Assembly: GCF_018678075.1 (NCBI RefSeq)
Contig: NZ_JAHHIR010000081.1
Span: 1 to 64,000 of the forward strand
Length of the DNA: 64,000 bases
Direction of reading: 5' to 3'
Source: Epibacterium ulvae
GTDB lineage: Bacteria; Pseudomonadota; Alphaproteobacteria; Rhodobacterales; Rhodobacteraceae
Notes under the pieces: generated by a model
The model's input: only the letters and a program-made list of their open reading frames with translations
Told to the model about the DNA's origin: nothing
The model's database searches: none
Program-made: the position numbers and the translations under genes
Part shown: piece by piece, positions 26,591 to 35,445 of the stretch
Layout: every line of letters begins with the position of its first letter
Numbering within the stretch: position 1 is the first letter of the stretch

Positions 26591-27535
26591 ATGAAACACC
26601 TGCTTTGCTCCTGCGCCCTTGTGGCCCTCTCTGGCGCGGCATTTGCTGAAACCACCGTCGACAGCTGCAACCGGACCGTCACTTTTGACACGGTGCCCAC
26701 GGCCGCCGTCTCTAACGATGTGAACCTGACCGAGATGATGCTGGTTCTGGGGCTCGCCGATCACATGGTGGGCTACACCGGGATCTCTGGCTGGAAAACC
26801 CTCGACGAAGAGATGCGCGCAGGCGTCAAAGAACTGCCCGAGCTGAGCGCCAAATACCCAACCAAAGAAGTCCTTTTGGGCGCGGATGCCGATTTCTACT
26901 TTGCCGGTTGGAACTATGGCATGAAGGTCGGCGGCGAAGTGACGCCAGAAACGCTCGAACCCTTTGGCATCAACGTCTATGAGCTGACCGAAAGCTGCGT
27001 CCACATCGCGGACAAACCCAAAGTATCCATGGAGGACATGTACAATGATATCGCCAACCTCGGCCGTATCTTTGACGTCGAAGATAAAGCCAGCGCGCTG
27101 ATCGACGGCTACAAAGCCGATCTGGCAGCGTTCTCGGCCGACCTCAACACCCAAGGCACCGCCCCGCGCGTCTTTGTCTATGACAGCGGCGAAGAAAGCC
27201 CCTTTACCGCAGGGCGTTACGCGATGCCCACCGCATTGATCGAAGCGGCCGGCGGCAAAAACATCATGGATGATTTTGAAAAAAGCTGGGCCACTGTGAC
27301 CTGGGAAGAAGTTGTCGAACGCAACCCCGAGGTCATCGTGATCGTGAACTACGGCTCGGTCACCGCAGAAGAAAAGCGCGCCTTCATGCTGAACAACCCG
27401 GCCTTTGCCAGCCTTGATGCGGTGAAAAACGACCGCTTTGTCACTCTGGAATATGTCGAGGCCACACCTGGCCCGCGCAACATCCAAGCGATCAAAACCC
27501 TAGCCTCGGCCTTTTGGCCGCAACCTGTGAACTGA
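26591..27535 (+). CDS. btuF: Periplasmic binding protein, BtuF-like
   Basis: A 314-residue protein with a signal peptide (LLCSCALVALSGAAFAE) and the type III binding-protein fold with a rigid helix. Recognisable are the N-terminal TVTFDTVPTAAVSND and ELTESCVHI, and the C-terminal EVIVIVNYGS. A pair of cysteines (CNRT, ESCV) may form a disulphide. It probably binds cobalamin or cobinamide in the periplasm and docks on the permease encoded next. An iron siderophore cannot be excluded from sequence alone. Confidence 0.82.
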   Translation: MKHLLCSCALVALSGAAFAETTVDSCNRTVTFDTVPTAAVSNDVNLTEMMLVLGLADHMVGYTGISGWKTLDEEMRAGVKELPELSAKYPTKEVLLGADADFYFAGWNYGMKVGGEVTPETLEPFGINVYELTESCVHIADKPKVSMEDMYNDIANLGRIFDVEDKASALIDGYKADLAAFSADLNTQGTAPRVFVYDSGEESPFTAGRYAMPTALIEAAGGKNIMDDFEKSWATVTWEEVVERNPEVIVIVNYGSVTAEEKRAFMLNNPAFASLDAVKNDRFVTLEYVEATPGPRNIQAIKTLASAFWPQPVN

Positions 27536-27554
27536 TCGCAGGCGGTTTGACACC

Positions 27555-28613
27555 ATGACGGACGCCAGCGCCCAAAGGTCCACCGCGACCCGCAAACGCC
27601 CCATGCATCTTGTGTGGGGGGCCGCGGGCGGTGTGGCATTGCTGGCGTCCATCAGCTTTGCGGTCTCGGTGGGGGCGGTGCCGGTTCCCCTGGCCACGGT
27701 CTGGGGCGTGTTGCTGGACCATATCCTGCCCGGCAGTATTGAACCCTCTTGGTCCAAAGGCCGCGCCGCCATCGTCTGGGACATCCGCTTTCCCCGTGCC
27801 TTGCTGGCGGCATTGGTGGGGGCCGGGCTTGCGGTTGTTGGGGCCGCGCTGCAGGCGGTGACCCGCAATCCGCTGGCGGATCCGCATCTCCTTGGCATCT
27901 CATCAGGAGCCGCCTTTGGCGCGATCCTTGCATTGCTGCACACCGGGCTGTTTCTGGGCCTGTTGACCGTGCCTTTGATGGCATTCGCCGGCGCTTTGGC
28001 GGCAACGGCAGTGGTGCTGGCAGTCATCGGCTTTACCTCCGCCTCCAGCGCAGATCGCCTTGTGCTGGTCGGGGTTGCGGTGTCCTTCATCGTGATGGCC
28101 GGAGCCAACCTGTTGATTTTTCTTGGCGATCCAAAGGCCGCCCATACGGTTGTGTTCTGGATGCTAGGCGGGCTTGGCCTCGCACAATGGAGCCACCTGA
28201 TCTATCCGCTGGTGGTTCTGGTGCCCTGTGCCATCTGGATCTGGCTGCGCAGCGCCGATTTGAATGCCATGACCATAGGAGATGAGACCGCCACCACTTT
28301 GGGCATCCCGGTCAAACGGTTCCGCTTGCAGATCTTTGTGCTGGGCGCGTTGATCACCGGGACCCTTGTGGCCTTTTCCGGGATCATCAGCTTTGTGGGC
28401 CTGATGGTGCCCCATATTGTGCGCCTAGTGGTCGGCGGCGACTACACCCGCGTGCTTCCGGCCTCGGCGCTCTGCGGCGCGCTGTTTCTGATCTGGGCCG
28501 ACATCCTGGCCCGCACCGTCATGGCACCAGAAGACATGCCCATCGGCATCGTCACCGGGCTAATCGGCGGCGTCTTCTTTATCTGGCTCTTGGGCAAAGA
28601 CCGAAGAACATAA
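27555..28613 (+). CDS. btuC: ABC permease, BtuC/FecCD family
   Basis: A 352-residue permease with about ten membrane segments and FecCD landmarks: IVWDIRFPRALLAALVGAGLA (outlined), RNPLADPHLLGISSGA, and FVGLMVPHIVRLVVGGDY near the C-terminus. It forms the inner-membrane channel with the ATPase and binding protein upstream. It is the last gene of the riboswitch-controlled unit. The start is 20 bp past the binding-protein stop. Confidence 0.88.
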   Translation: MTDASAQRSTATRKRPMHLVWGAAGGVALLASISFAVSVGAVPVPLATVWGVLLDHILPGSIEPSWSKGRAAIVWDIRFPRALLAALVGAGLAVVGAALQAVTRNPLADPHLLGISSGAAFGAILALLHTGLFLGLLTVPLMAFAGALAATAVVLAVIGFTSASSADRLVLVGVAVSFIVMAGANLLIFLGDPKAAHTVVFWMLGGLGLAQWSHLIYPLVVLVPCAIWIWLRSADLNAMTIGDETATTLGIPVKRFRLQIFVLGALITGTLVAFSGIISFVGLMVPHIVRLVVGGDYTRVLPASALCGALFLIWADILARTVMAPEDMPIGIVTGLIGGVFFIWLLGKDRRT

Positions 28614-28694
28614 GGCATCCCCCCTGTATCGGGCATTAGCACGTGGTGAAAATACGGCGCCTTCTACCACAACAACCGCCCCCTGATCGTGATC

Positions 28695-28709
28695 TGACAG
28701 GATCTGTCA
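28695..28709. promoter_or_regulatory. Inverted repeat upstream of speA
   Basis: TGACAGGATCTGTCA is a perfect 6-bp inverted repeat around GAT, about 140 bp before the arginine decarboxylase start, in a 232-bp gene-free stretch. It may be an operator; no regulator is adjacent. Confidence 0.35.
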
Positions 28710-28845
28710 AATCACCCTTCATCACGCTTGCCAACGCCCGCGCCCGCGCGTAAATACTGCGCAAAGCGCGGTAGTGTGCGCGGTGAATCGGTTTTGTCTG
28801 ACCCATCGCGCCTCATCCTAGCCCAAATCTGGCAAGGAATTCTCT

Positions 28846-30759
28846 GTGACATCCCAATCCAAACCTGACCCTCATTCTGTTCCATCGCACCATGGTGATC
28901 TCTATGGGATCAACAATTGGGGCAATGATATGCTCTGTGTTGATGGCAGCGGCGCAGTTGCTTTGCGTCTGCCGCTGGAACCCGACAGCACCCCGACCCC
29001 ATTGCCACAGGTGATGGACGCGATTGAGACGCGCGGTATTTCGGCCCCCGTATTGTTGCGGGTGCAGCAGTTTCTGGACCAGTCGCTGACCCAGCTGCAT
29101 GATGCGTTCAACAACGCCATCCGGACCGCCGAATACAAAGGTGCATATCGCGGCGTCTTCCCGATCAAGGTCAACCAACAGGCCGAGGTGATCAGCCATC
29201 TGATGACCGCCGGGCAAAAGTACAACTACGGGCTGGAAGCGGGCTCGAAACCCGAGTTGGTGATTGCCCTGTCACAGCCCCTGCCCGAAGACGCGCTGCT
29301 GATCTGCAACGGCTCCAAGGATGAGGCCTTTGTCCGTCTCGCCATCCTGTCGCGGAAACTGGGTCATAACACGGTTCTGGTCATTGAAACGCTGGACGAA
29401 TTTGACATCATCCGCCGCGTCGCCACGGAACTTGGCATCCGCCCACTGTTGGGCATCCGGGTCAAGCTGACGGAACGGGTGACCGGCAAATGGCAGGAAA
29501 GCTCGGGCGATCGCTCCACCTTTGGTCTGGGCGCCCATGATCTGGTGACGCTGATGGGCAGGCTGCGCGACAGCGGGTTCCTGGACTGTCTGGTGCTGCA
29601 ACACAGCCACCTGGGCAGCCAAGTGCCCGATATCATCGACCTGCGCCGCGCCGCAGCCGAGGCCTGCCGGTTCTTTGTCGAACTGACCGCCATGGGCGCG
29701 CCGCTGACCCATATGGATCTGGGCGGTGGTCTGGGCGTGGATTACACCGGTGAACGCCGCTCCGAGGAGAACTCGGTCAACTACACCGTCACCGAATACA
29801 GCACCAATATCGTCGAAACCATCCGCTATGCGCTGGATGAAGCCGGGATCCCGCACCCGACCATTGTCACCGAAAGCGGCCGCTTTGTGGTTGCCCATTC
29901 CTCGATCTTCATTTTCGAGGTGCTCGGCGCCACGCTGTATGACGCGCCGCAAAAGCCCGAAATCAAAGACGACGACTACCACCTGATGACCGATCTGATG
30001 GCGGTGGAAAACTATATCTCTGGCCCCCGTTTCCAGGAGGCGTTGAACGATGCGGTCTATTACCGCGATGAGCTGCGCGCCCTGTTCCGTCGCGGCCAGA
30101 TCGGTCTGGATCAGCTGTCGCGCGCCGAACAGGGGTTCCTCTATCTGGCCGGCCTGTTCAAATCCGCCCTACGTCAGGATCCCAACCTGAACGAGGTCGC
30201 AGAACCGCTCGCCGCTTTCACCGACCATTACTACGGCAACTTCTCCCTGTTCCAGTCGCTGCCGGATGTCTGGGCTATTGACCAACTGCACCCGATCATT
30301 CCGCTGCAACGCTTGAACGAAGAACCCACCCGCCAGGCGATTTTCAGCGACATTACCTGTGACAGCGACGGCAAGATCGACAAATTCGTCCTCGCCGATG
30401 GCGCCGCCGACGCGCTGCCGGTGCATGATCTAAAAGAGGGCGAGCCCTATCACATCGGCGTCTTTTTCGTCGGTGCCTATCAGGAAACGCTGGGCGATCT
30501 GCACAACCTCTTTGGCGATGCCAATGTGGTCACCATCTCGCTGGATGGTCACGGTGGCTTTGACATCGAGCATGAGACCGAGGCCGATACAATTGCCGAA
30601 GTTTTGTCCTATGTGGAGTATGACCCCCGCGATTGTCTGGACGCTTTCCGCAAACGGGTGGAACGCGCGCTCAAGGCGGGTAGGGTCAACGCCAGCGAAC
30701 GCCGCCAGATGATCACCGCCTACAAGGACAGTCTGGCAGGCAGCACCTATTTTGACTAA
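28846..30759 (+). CDS. speA: Biosynthetic arginine decarboxylase
   Basis: A 637-residue PLP-fold III arginine decarboxylase, close to the usual 630-660. PLP binds K108 in GVFPIKVNQQ. HSHLGSQ and HMDLGGGLGVDY line the cofactor, and the C-terminal domain has GEPYHIGVFFVGAYQETLGDLHNLFGD (outlined). It turns arginine into agmatine. The start is GTG at 28846 with AAGGAAT upstream. It begins a run with carboxyspermidine dehydrogenase, decarboxylase and agmatinase, which can complete the route to spermidine. Confidence 0.93.
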   Translation: MTSQSKPDPHSVPSHHGDLYGINNWGNDMLCVDGSGAVALRLPLEPDSTPTPLPQVMDAIETRGISAPVLLRVQQFLDQSLTQLHDAFNNAIRTAEYKGAYRGVFPIKVNQQAEVISHLMTAGQKYNYGLEAGSKPELVIALSQPLPEDALLICNGSKDEAFVRLAILSRKLGHNTVLVIETLDEFDIIRRVATELGIRPLLGIRVKLTERVTGKWQESSGDRSTFGLGAHDLVTLMGRLRDSGFLDCLVLQHSHLGSQVPDIIDLRRAAAEACRFFVELTAMGAPLTHMDLGGGLGVDYTGERRSEENSVNYTVTEYSTNIVETIRYALDEAGIPHPTIVTESGRFVVAHSSIFIFEVLGATLYDAPQKPEIKDDDYHLMTDLMAVENYISGPRFQEALNDAVYYRDELRALFRRGQIGLDQLSRAEQGFLYLAGLFKSALRQDPNLNEVAEPLAAFTDHYYGNFSLFQSLPDVWAIDQLHPIIPLQRLNEEPTRQAIFSDITCDSDGKIDKFVLADGAADALPVHDLKEGEPYHIGVFFVGAYQETLGDLHNLFGDANVVTISLDGHGGFDIEHETEADTIAEVLSYVEYDPRDCLDAFRKRVERALKAGRVNASERRQMITAYKDSLAGSTYFD

Positions 30760-30832
30760 AATTACCCCTCGGAAAACACCCCAGGGGCAGATCGGAACAG
30801 CGGGGCACAGCCCCATCAAGAGGATGACAACA

Positions 30833-32044
30833 ATGGAAAAGGTTCTGGTTGTTGGCGCAGGCGGAGTTGGCTCTGTCGCGGTGACAAAAATGGCAATGCA
30901 TGCTGAGATCTTTCAGGAGATCACACTGGCCAGCCGCACGGTCTCCAAATGCGAAGACATCGCTAAAAACGTCAAGGAACGCACTGGCGTCACCATTCGC
31001 ACCGCTCAGCTGGATGCGATGAATGTGGCCGACACGGTTGCGCTGATCCGCGAAACCGGTGCCGAGCTTCTGGTCAACCTCGCGCTGCCTTACCAGGATC
31101 TGGTGCTGATGGACGCCTGTCTGGAAGCGGGCATTCACTACCTCGACACTGCCAATTACGAGCCCGAGGATGAGGCCAAATTCGAATACAGCTGGCAATG
31201 GGCCTATCAGGAGCGCTTCAAAGCGGCCGGTCTGACCGCCATCCTCGGCTCTGGTTTTGATCCGGGCGTGACGTCGATCATGGCGACCTGGGTGCGCAAG
31301 CACAAACTGGACGGCATCCGCCTGATCGACATTCTGGACTGCAACGGCGGCGACAACGGCAAAGCCTTTGCCACCAACTTCAACCCGGAAATCAACATCC
31401 GCGAAGTGACCGCCCCGGTCCGTCACTGGGAAAACGGCGCATGGATTGAATCCCCGGCGATGACCCAGAAGTATGAGTTCGACTTCCCCGCCGTGGGCAA
31501 AAAGAACATGTATCTGATGTATCACGAGGAACTGGAGTCGCTGTCGACCCACTTCCCCGAGATTGAGCGCGCGCGCTTTTGGATGACCTTTGGCGATGCC
31601 TATATCAACCACGTCACCGTGTTGCAGAACATCGGCATGACCGGCATCGAACCGGTGATGCACGAAGGCGTCGAAATTATCCCGCTGCAGTTCCTGAAAA
31701 CAGTCCTGCCCGACCCATCTGACCTGGGCGAGCTGACCAAGGGCAAGACCTGTATCGGCGACATCATCACCGGTCCGGCCAAGGACGGCGGGGATGAAAA
31801 GACCTATTACATCTACAACATCTGCGACCACGAAGAATGCTACACCGAGGTCGGCAGCCAAGCGGTGGCCTATACCACCGGCGTGCCCGCCATGATCGGC
31901 GCGGCCATGGTGATGAAAGGGATCTGGCTGGAACCGGGTGTGTGGAACACCGAACAGCTGGACCCGGATGGGTTTATGGACATGCTCAACACCGACGGCC
32001 TGCCCTGGCAGGTTGTGGAACTCGACGGTCATCCTGAGTTCTGA
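30833..32044 (+). CDS. Carboxynorspermidine/carboxyspermidine dehydrogenase
   Basis: A 403-residue protein of the saccharopine-dehydrogenase-like family. NADPH binding is by VLVVGAGGVGSVAV, followed by LASRTVSKC and the conserved DTANYEPEDEAKFEY segment. It reductively condenses putrescine (or diaminopropane) with aspartate semialdehyde to carboxyspermidine (or carboxynorspermidine). The ATG at 30833 is chosen because AAGAGG lies 9 bases before it. It is 73 bp past speA and followed by the matching decarboxylase. Confidence 0.9.
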   Translation: MEKVLVVGAGGVGSVAVTKMAMHAEIFQEITLASRTVSKCEDIAKNVKERTGVTIRTAQLDAMNVADTVALIRETGAELLVNLALPYQDLVLMDACLEAGIHYLDTANYEPEDEAKFEYSWQWAYQERFKAAGLTAILGSGFDPGVTSIMATWVRKHKLDGIRLIDILDCNGGDNGKAFATNFNPEINIREVTAPVRHWENGAWIESPAMTQKYEFDFPAVGKKNMYLMYHEELESLSTHFPEIERARFWMTFGDAYINHVTVLQNIGMTGIEPVMHEGVEIIPLQFLKTVLPDPSDLGELTKGKTCIGDIITGPAKDGGDEKTYYIYNICDHEECYTEVGSQAVAYTTGVPAMIGAAMVMKGIWLEPGVWNTEQLDPDGFMDMLNTDGLPWQVVELDGHPEF

Positions 32045-32088
32045 TCAGTTCAGCACCTCAAGACAAACCGCCGGTCGCGCCAGCGACT

Positions 32089-32123
32089 GGCACGCGCCTG
32101 CCCGCCCCACGGCGGGCGCGTGC
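32089..32123 (+). other. Large GC hairpin between the dehydrogenase and decarboxylase genes
   Basis: GGCACGC pairs with GCGTGCC and, inside it, GCCCGCC with GGCGGGC, leaving a small bulge and a CCAC loop. No T-run follows, so it is unlikely to be a full terminator. It may tune expression between the two polyamine genes. Confidence 0.5.
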
Positions 32124-32187
32124 CGCACCCGCCCGGGCAGCCGCTCAACGCTCGTGCATAAACTGGGGACTTGGATCTATTGCACCC

Positions 32188-33360
32188 ATGGACATAAAAG
32201 CGCTCTCCACCAAAAGCTTCGCCACATTTGACCTAACCCGGGTGCCGTCGCCCTGTTTCGTGGTGGATGAGGTCGCGGTGGAACGCAATCTGCGCATCCT
32301 GCGTGACGTCGCTGACCGCTCGGGCGCCAATGTCCTGCTGGCGCTCAAAGCGTTCTCGATGTTCGCGCTGGCCCCATTGGTGCGCCAATACCTCGCCGGG
32401 ACGTGTGCGTCCGGTATCTATGAGGCCCGGCTGGCGCGGGAAAAATTCGGCGGTGAGGTCACAACCTATTCCGCCGGATTCAAAGCTGCGGATCTGCCCG
32501 AGATCATCGAGCTGTCGGACCACCTGATCTTTAACGCGCCCAACCAGCACCGACGCTTTACGCCGCTGATCAACGAGGCCCGCGCCAAGGGTGAACAGAT
32601 CAGCATCGGCCTGCGCATCAACCCGGAACATTCTGAGGGCTGGAACGAGAAATACGACCCCACCGCGCCCTGCTCGCGCCTGGGAACCCCGATTTCACAG
32701 ATCACGACGGCGGACTGGGATGGCGTCGAAGGCCTCCATATGCACACCCTCTGCGAACAGGGGTTTGAACCGCTGCAGCGCACTTGGGCGGTGTTGGAGC
32801 CCAAGATCGCGGACCTGCTGCCCCACCTCAAATGGATCAACCTCGGCGGCGGCCACCATATCACTCAACCGGATTACAACCGCGACGGTCTGGTTGAGAT
32901 GATCCGCGACATCCGCAGCCGCCACGGGGTTGAGGTCTTTATTGAACCCGGCGAGGCCTGCGCCCTGCATTCCGGCATTCTGGTGGGCGAAATCCTCGAT
33001 GTGGCCGAAAACCACATGCCGCTGGCAATCACCGATATCTCAGCCACCTGCCACATGCCCGACGTGTTAGAGGCCCCCTATCGCCCGGATCTGTTGGGAG
33101 AGATCGACAGCGATCACAAACACCGTCTTGGTGGGCCGTCCTGTTTGGCGGGCGACGTGATCGGCGATTACGCCTTTGCGACACCACCCCAGCCGGGGGA
33201 TCGTTTCGCATTCCTTGACCAGTCCCATTACTCGATGGTTAAAACCAATACATTCAACGGCGTACCGCTGCCCGCAATCGCGCTGTGGAACTCTGACACC
33301 GACGCGCTGACCCTGCTGCGCAAAGCCAAATACAGTGATTTTCTGGACCGCCTGTCATGA
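32188..33360 (+). CDS. nspC: Carboxynorspermidine/carboxyspermidine decarboxylase
   Basis: A 390-residue alanine-racemase-fold decarboxylase. The PLP Lys is K54 in LLALKAFSMF. GVEGLHMHTLCEQG, NLGGGHHI and EPGEACALHSG are conserved cofactor and substrate segments. It decarboxylates carboxyspermidine to spermidine, or carboxynorspermidine to norspermidine. Its stop overlaps the agmatinase start (ATGACC at 33357), so the two are co-translated. Confidence 0.92.
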   Translation: MDIKALSTKSFATFDLTRVPSPCFVVDEVAVERNLRILRDVADRSGANVLLALKAFSMFALAPLVRQYLAGTCASGIYEARLAREKFGGEVTTYSAGFKAADLPEIIELSDHLIFNAPNQHRRFTPLINEARAKGEQISIGLRINPEHSEGWNEKYDPTAPCSRLGTPISQITTADWDGVEGLHMHTLCEQGFEPLQRTWAVLEPKIADLLPHLKWINLGGGHHITQPDYNRDGLVEMIRDIRSRHGVEVFIEPGEACALHSGILVGEILDVAENHMPLAITDISATCHMPDVLEAPYRPDLLGEIDSDHKHRLGGPSCLAGDVIGDYAFATPPQPGDRFAFLDQSHYSMVKTNTFNGVPLPAIALWNSDTDALTLLRKAKYSDFLDRLS

Positions 33361-34223
33361 CCTATTTCCTCCAAGGGGAGCTGTCCCCACAAGAACGCGA
33401 CGCTGCAACCGCCCGGTTCCGCGTGATCCCGGTGCCATTGGAGCGCACCGTCTCCTATGGCGCAGGCACCAAGGGCGGACCGGAGGCCATTCTGGAGGCC
33501 AGCGTTGAACTCGAACGCCTGTGGGAGGGCGGCGAACCCTGCGCCCAAGGCATCGCATCCGAGGAGCCCGTCGATTGCAACGGCCCCTTGCCCGAGGTGA
33601 TGGAACGTATCGCCACCCGCACCGAAGCCGCCGTCACCGCGGGTGCAATCCCGGTCACTCTGGGCGGTGAACATGCGCTGTCTTATGGGGCCGTGCGCGG
33701 CGTCGCCCGCGCTTTGGGCCGTCCCGTGGGTATCGTTCAGATCGACGCCCACGCCGACCTGCGCAAGTCCTATCAGGGAGAACGCCATTCCCACGCCTCG
33801 GTCATGCAATTGCTGGCCGAAGAAGACGGCATCCGCATCGCCCAGTTTGGTGTGCGCGCCATGTCCCAGGAAGAGGTCGACCGCCGCGCCGCCTGCGACG
33901 TCTTTGCGGTGGATGCGCGCGAACTCGTCACTAAGGGCTTGAATGCAGTCGATCTGCCCGCAGACTTCCCTGACGATATCTACGTCAGCTTTGATGTTGA
34001 CGGGCTGGACCCCGCGATCTTGCCCGACACCGGCACCCCCGTCCCCGGCGGCCTTGGCTATTACCAGGCGCTGGATCTGGTGGCACACGCCCTAGCCGGG
34101 CGGCGGTTGGTGGGCTGCGATGTGGTGGAGCTTGCGCCAACCCCCACCAGCACTGTGTCAGATTTCACCACGGCCCAGATCACCTATGCGCTGATGGCGA
34201 TGGCGATGGCGCGCGCGACGTAG
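33357..34223 (+). CDS. speB: Agmatinase (ureohydrolase family)
   Basis: A 288-residue ureohydrolase with the binuclear Mn-binding motifs GGEHALS, DAHADLR and SFDVDGLDP, plus the substrate loop GERHSHASVMQ. It splits agmatine into putrescine and urea, linking SpeA with the carboxyspermidine branch. Arginase is unlikely because SpeA is in the same cluster. A small CTGTGC/GCACAG hairpin follows at 34241-34258. Confidence 0.9.
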   Translation: MTYFLQGELSPQERDAATARFRVIPVPLERTVSYGAGTKGGPEAILEASVELERLWEGGEPCAQGIASEEPVDCNGPLPEVMERIATRTEAAVTAGAIPVTLGGEHALSYGAVRGVARALGRPVGIVQIDAHADLRKSYQGERHSHASVMQLLAEEDGIRIAQFGVRAMSQEEVDRRAACDVFAVDARELVTKGLNAVDLPADFPDDIYVSFDVDGLDPAILPDTGTPVPGGLGYYQALDLVAHALAGRRLVGCDVVELAPTPTSTVSDFTTAQITYALMAMAMARAT

Positions 34224-34295
34224 ACCGCGATCCACAGATGCTGTGCGGCTGAGCACAGGACGCCGCCTTGTTCCACCGGGGCGCGTCGCTAGATT

Positions 34296-34328
34296 GGAGA
34301 AACCTGAGTGAAAAAATAAGGTTTCTCC
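34296..34328 (+). promoter_or_regulatory. Hairpin covering the ribosome-binding site of the DUF2218 gene
   Basis: GGAGAAACC at 34296-34304 is exactly complementary to GGTTTCTCC at 34320-34328, which ends at the base before the ATG. The AAGG Shine-Dalgarno sits at the foot of the right arm, so the mRNA could fold its own ribosome-binding site. It could equally be a DNA operator. Confidence 0.5.
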
Positions 34329-34661
34329 ATGTCAACCCTGTCCAACCCTTCCAGCCTGTCCGACACCGGCACCTTTGCCACGCCCCATGCGGCGAAATAC
34401 CTGCGGCAATTGTGCAAACACTTCGCCCACAAGACCGAAGTCACCCAAGACGACAGCACCCCCGACGCGCCAACCGCCGCGATCCGCTTTGATTTTGGCA
34501 CCGCGCATCTGACAACCTCTGCCGACATGTTCACGGCTCAGGTCGCCGCCACGGATACGGCGACACTGACCAAGATGCGCTTTGTCATCGACAAACATCT
34601 GGAACGCTTTGCCTTTCGCGAAGACTTCACCACGCTGACCTGGCAAACTCCCGCGTCCTGA
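34329..34661 (+). CDS. DUF2218 small protein
   Basis: A 110-residue protein of the DUF2218 family, recognised by ATPHAAKYLRQLCKHFAHK near the start and ERFAFREDFTTLTWQ at the end. DUF2218 proteins often lie beside heme or siderophore genes. Here the gene converges with hmuV, with stops adjacent, and stands between the polyamine and heme loci. It is probably cytosolic and iron-related; no reaction is known. Confidence 0.75.
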   Translation: MSTLSNPSSLSDTGTFATPHAAKYLRQLCKHFAHKTEVTQDDSTPDAPTAAIRFDFGTAHLTTSADMFTAQVAATDTATLTKMRFVIDKHLERFAFREDFTTLTWQTPAS

Positions 34662-35444
34662 TCACCCCGCCGCATGGGGCAGCATAAACCAGGCCCCCGG
34701 CACCGGGGCCTGATTGGCGCGCACCCGACAGCCATAGACCGAGGTTAAGAGATCGTCGCCCAGGGTCTCTTGCACCGGACCATCCGCCACCAGACGCCCG
34801 CCCTGCATCACCAGAATGCGGTCGCCGAACATGGCGCTCAGGTTTAGGTCGTGCATCACCACCAAAACCCCACCGCCGTGATCGGCAAAATCGCGGGCGA
34901 TCTGCATCACTTGCAGCTGATGGGCAATGTCCAGACTGGCGACGGGTTCATCCAGAAACAACCAGCGCCCGGACATATTCGCCCCCGCCTGCCAGCCAGC
35001 CTGACACAGCACCCGCGCCAATTGGCAACGTTGTTGTTCGCCGCCGGACAGCTCTTGATAGAACCGATTGGCATAGCCCCCAAGCCCGACCCGCTCCAAT
35101 GCGGCTAAGGCAGGTGCGTCATTGCCCTGCCCGTCGTGACTTTGGACCAGGCCCATGCGCACCACTTCGATCACCTGAAACGGAAACGAAAGCGGCACGG
35201 ATTGCGGCAGCACCGCGCGCAGCTCGGCCAGCGCCCAGGGTTTCGCGCTTGCCACGTCCAGCCCGTTCAGGGTGACGGCCCCGGAATAGGCATGTTCACC
35301 GGTGACCGCCTTCATCAGCGTGGATTTGCCCGATCCGTTGGGACCCACGATGGCCGCAACGGTTCCGGGTTTCAGCAAAAACGAAACATCCGTCAGGATC
35401 GGCTTGCGTCGGATGGCGACGCCGATGTTTTCAACGTTCAACAT
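34662..35444 (-). CDS. hmuV: Heme ABC transporter ATPase HmuV
   Basis: A 260-residue ATPase with Walker A GPNGSGKST, signature LSGGEQQRCQLARVL, Walker B WLFLDEPVASLD and H-loop VMHDLNL. The layout hmuS-hmuT-hmuU-hmuV is that of bacterial heme importers. It powers transfer of heme from HmuT through HmuU into the cytoplasm. It starts 1 bp after the hmuU stop and is the last gene of its operon. Confidence 0.92.
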   Translation of the reverse strand: MLNVENIGVAIRRKPILTDVSFLLKPGTVAAIVGPNGSGKSTLMKAVTGEHAYSGAVTLNGLDVASAKPWALAELRAVLPQSVPLSFPFQVIEVVRMGLVQSHDGQGNDAPALAALERVGLGGYANRFYQELSGGEQQRCQLARVLCQAGWQAGANMSGRWLFLDEPVASLDIAHQLQVMQIARDFADHGGGVLVVMHDLNLSAMFGDRILVMQGGRLVADGPVQETLGDDLLTSVYGCRVRANQAPVPGAWFMLPHAAG

Positions 35445-35445
35445 G

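Noticed and set aside
30713-32032. 439-codon antisense frame opposite the carboxyspermidine dehydrogenase
   Set aside because: It is a shadow in a GC-rich gene with no protein-family features; the sense frame is clearly the gene.
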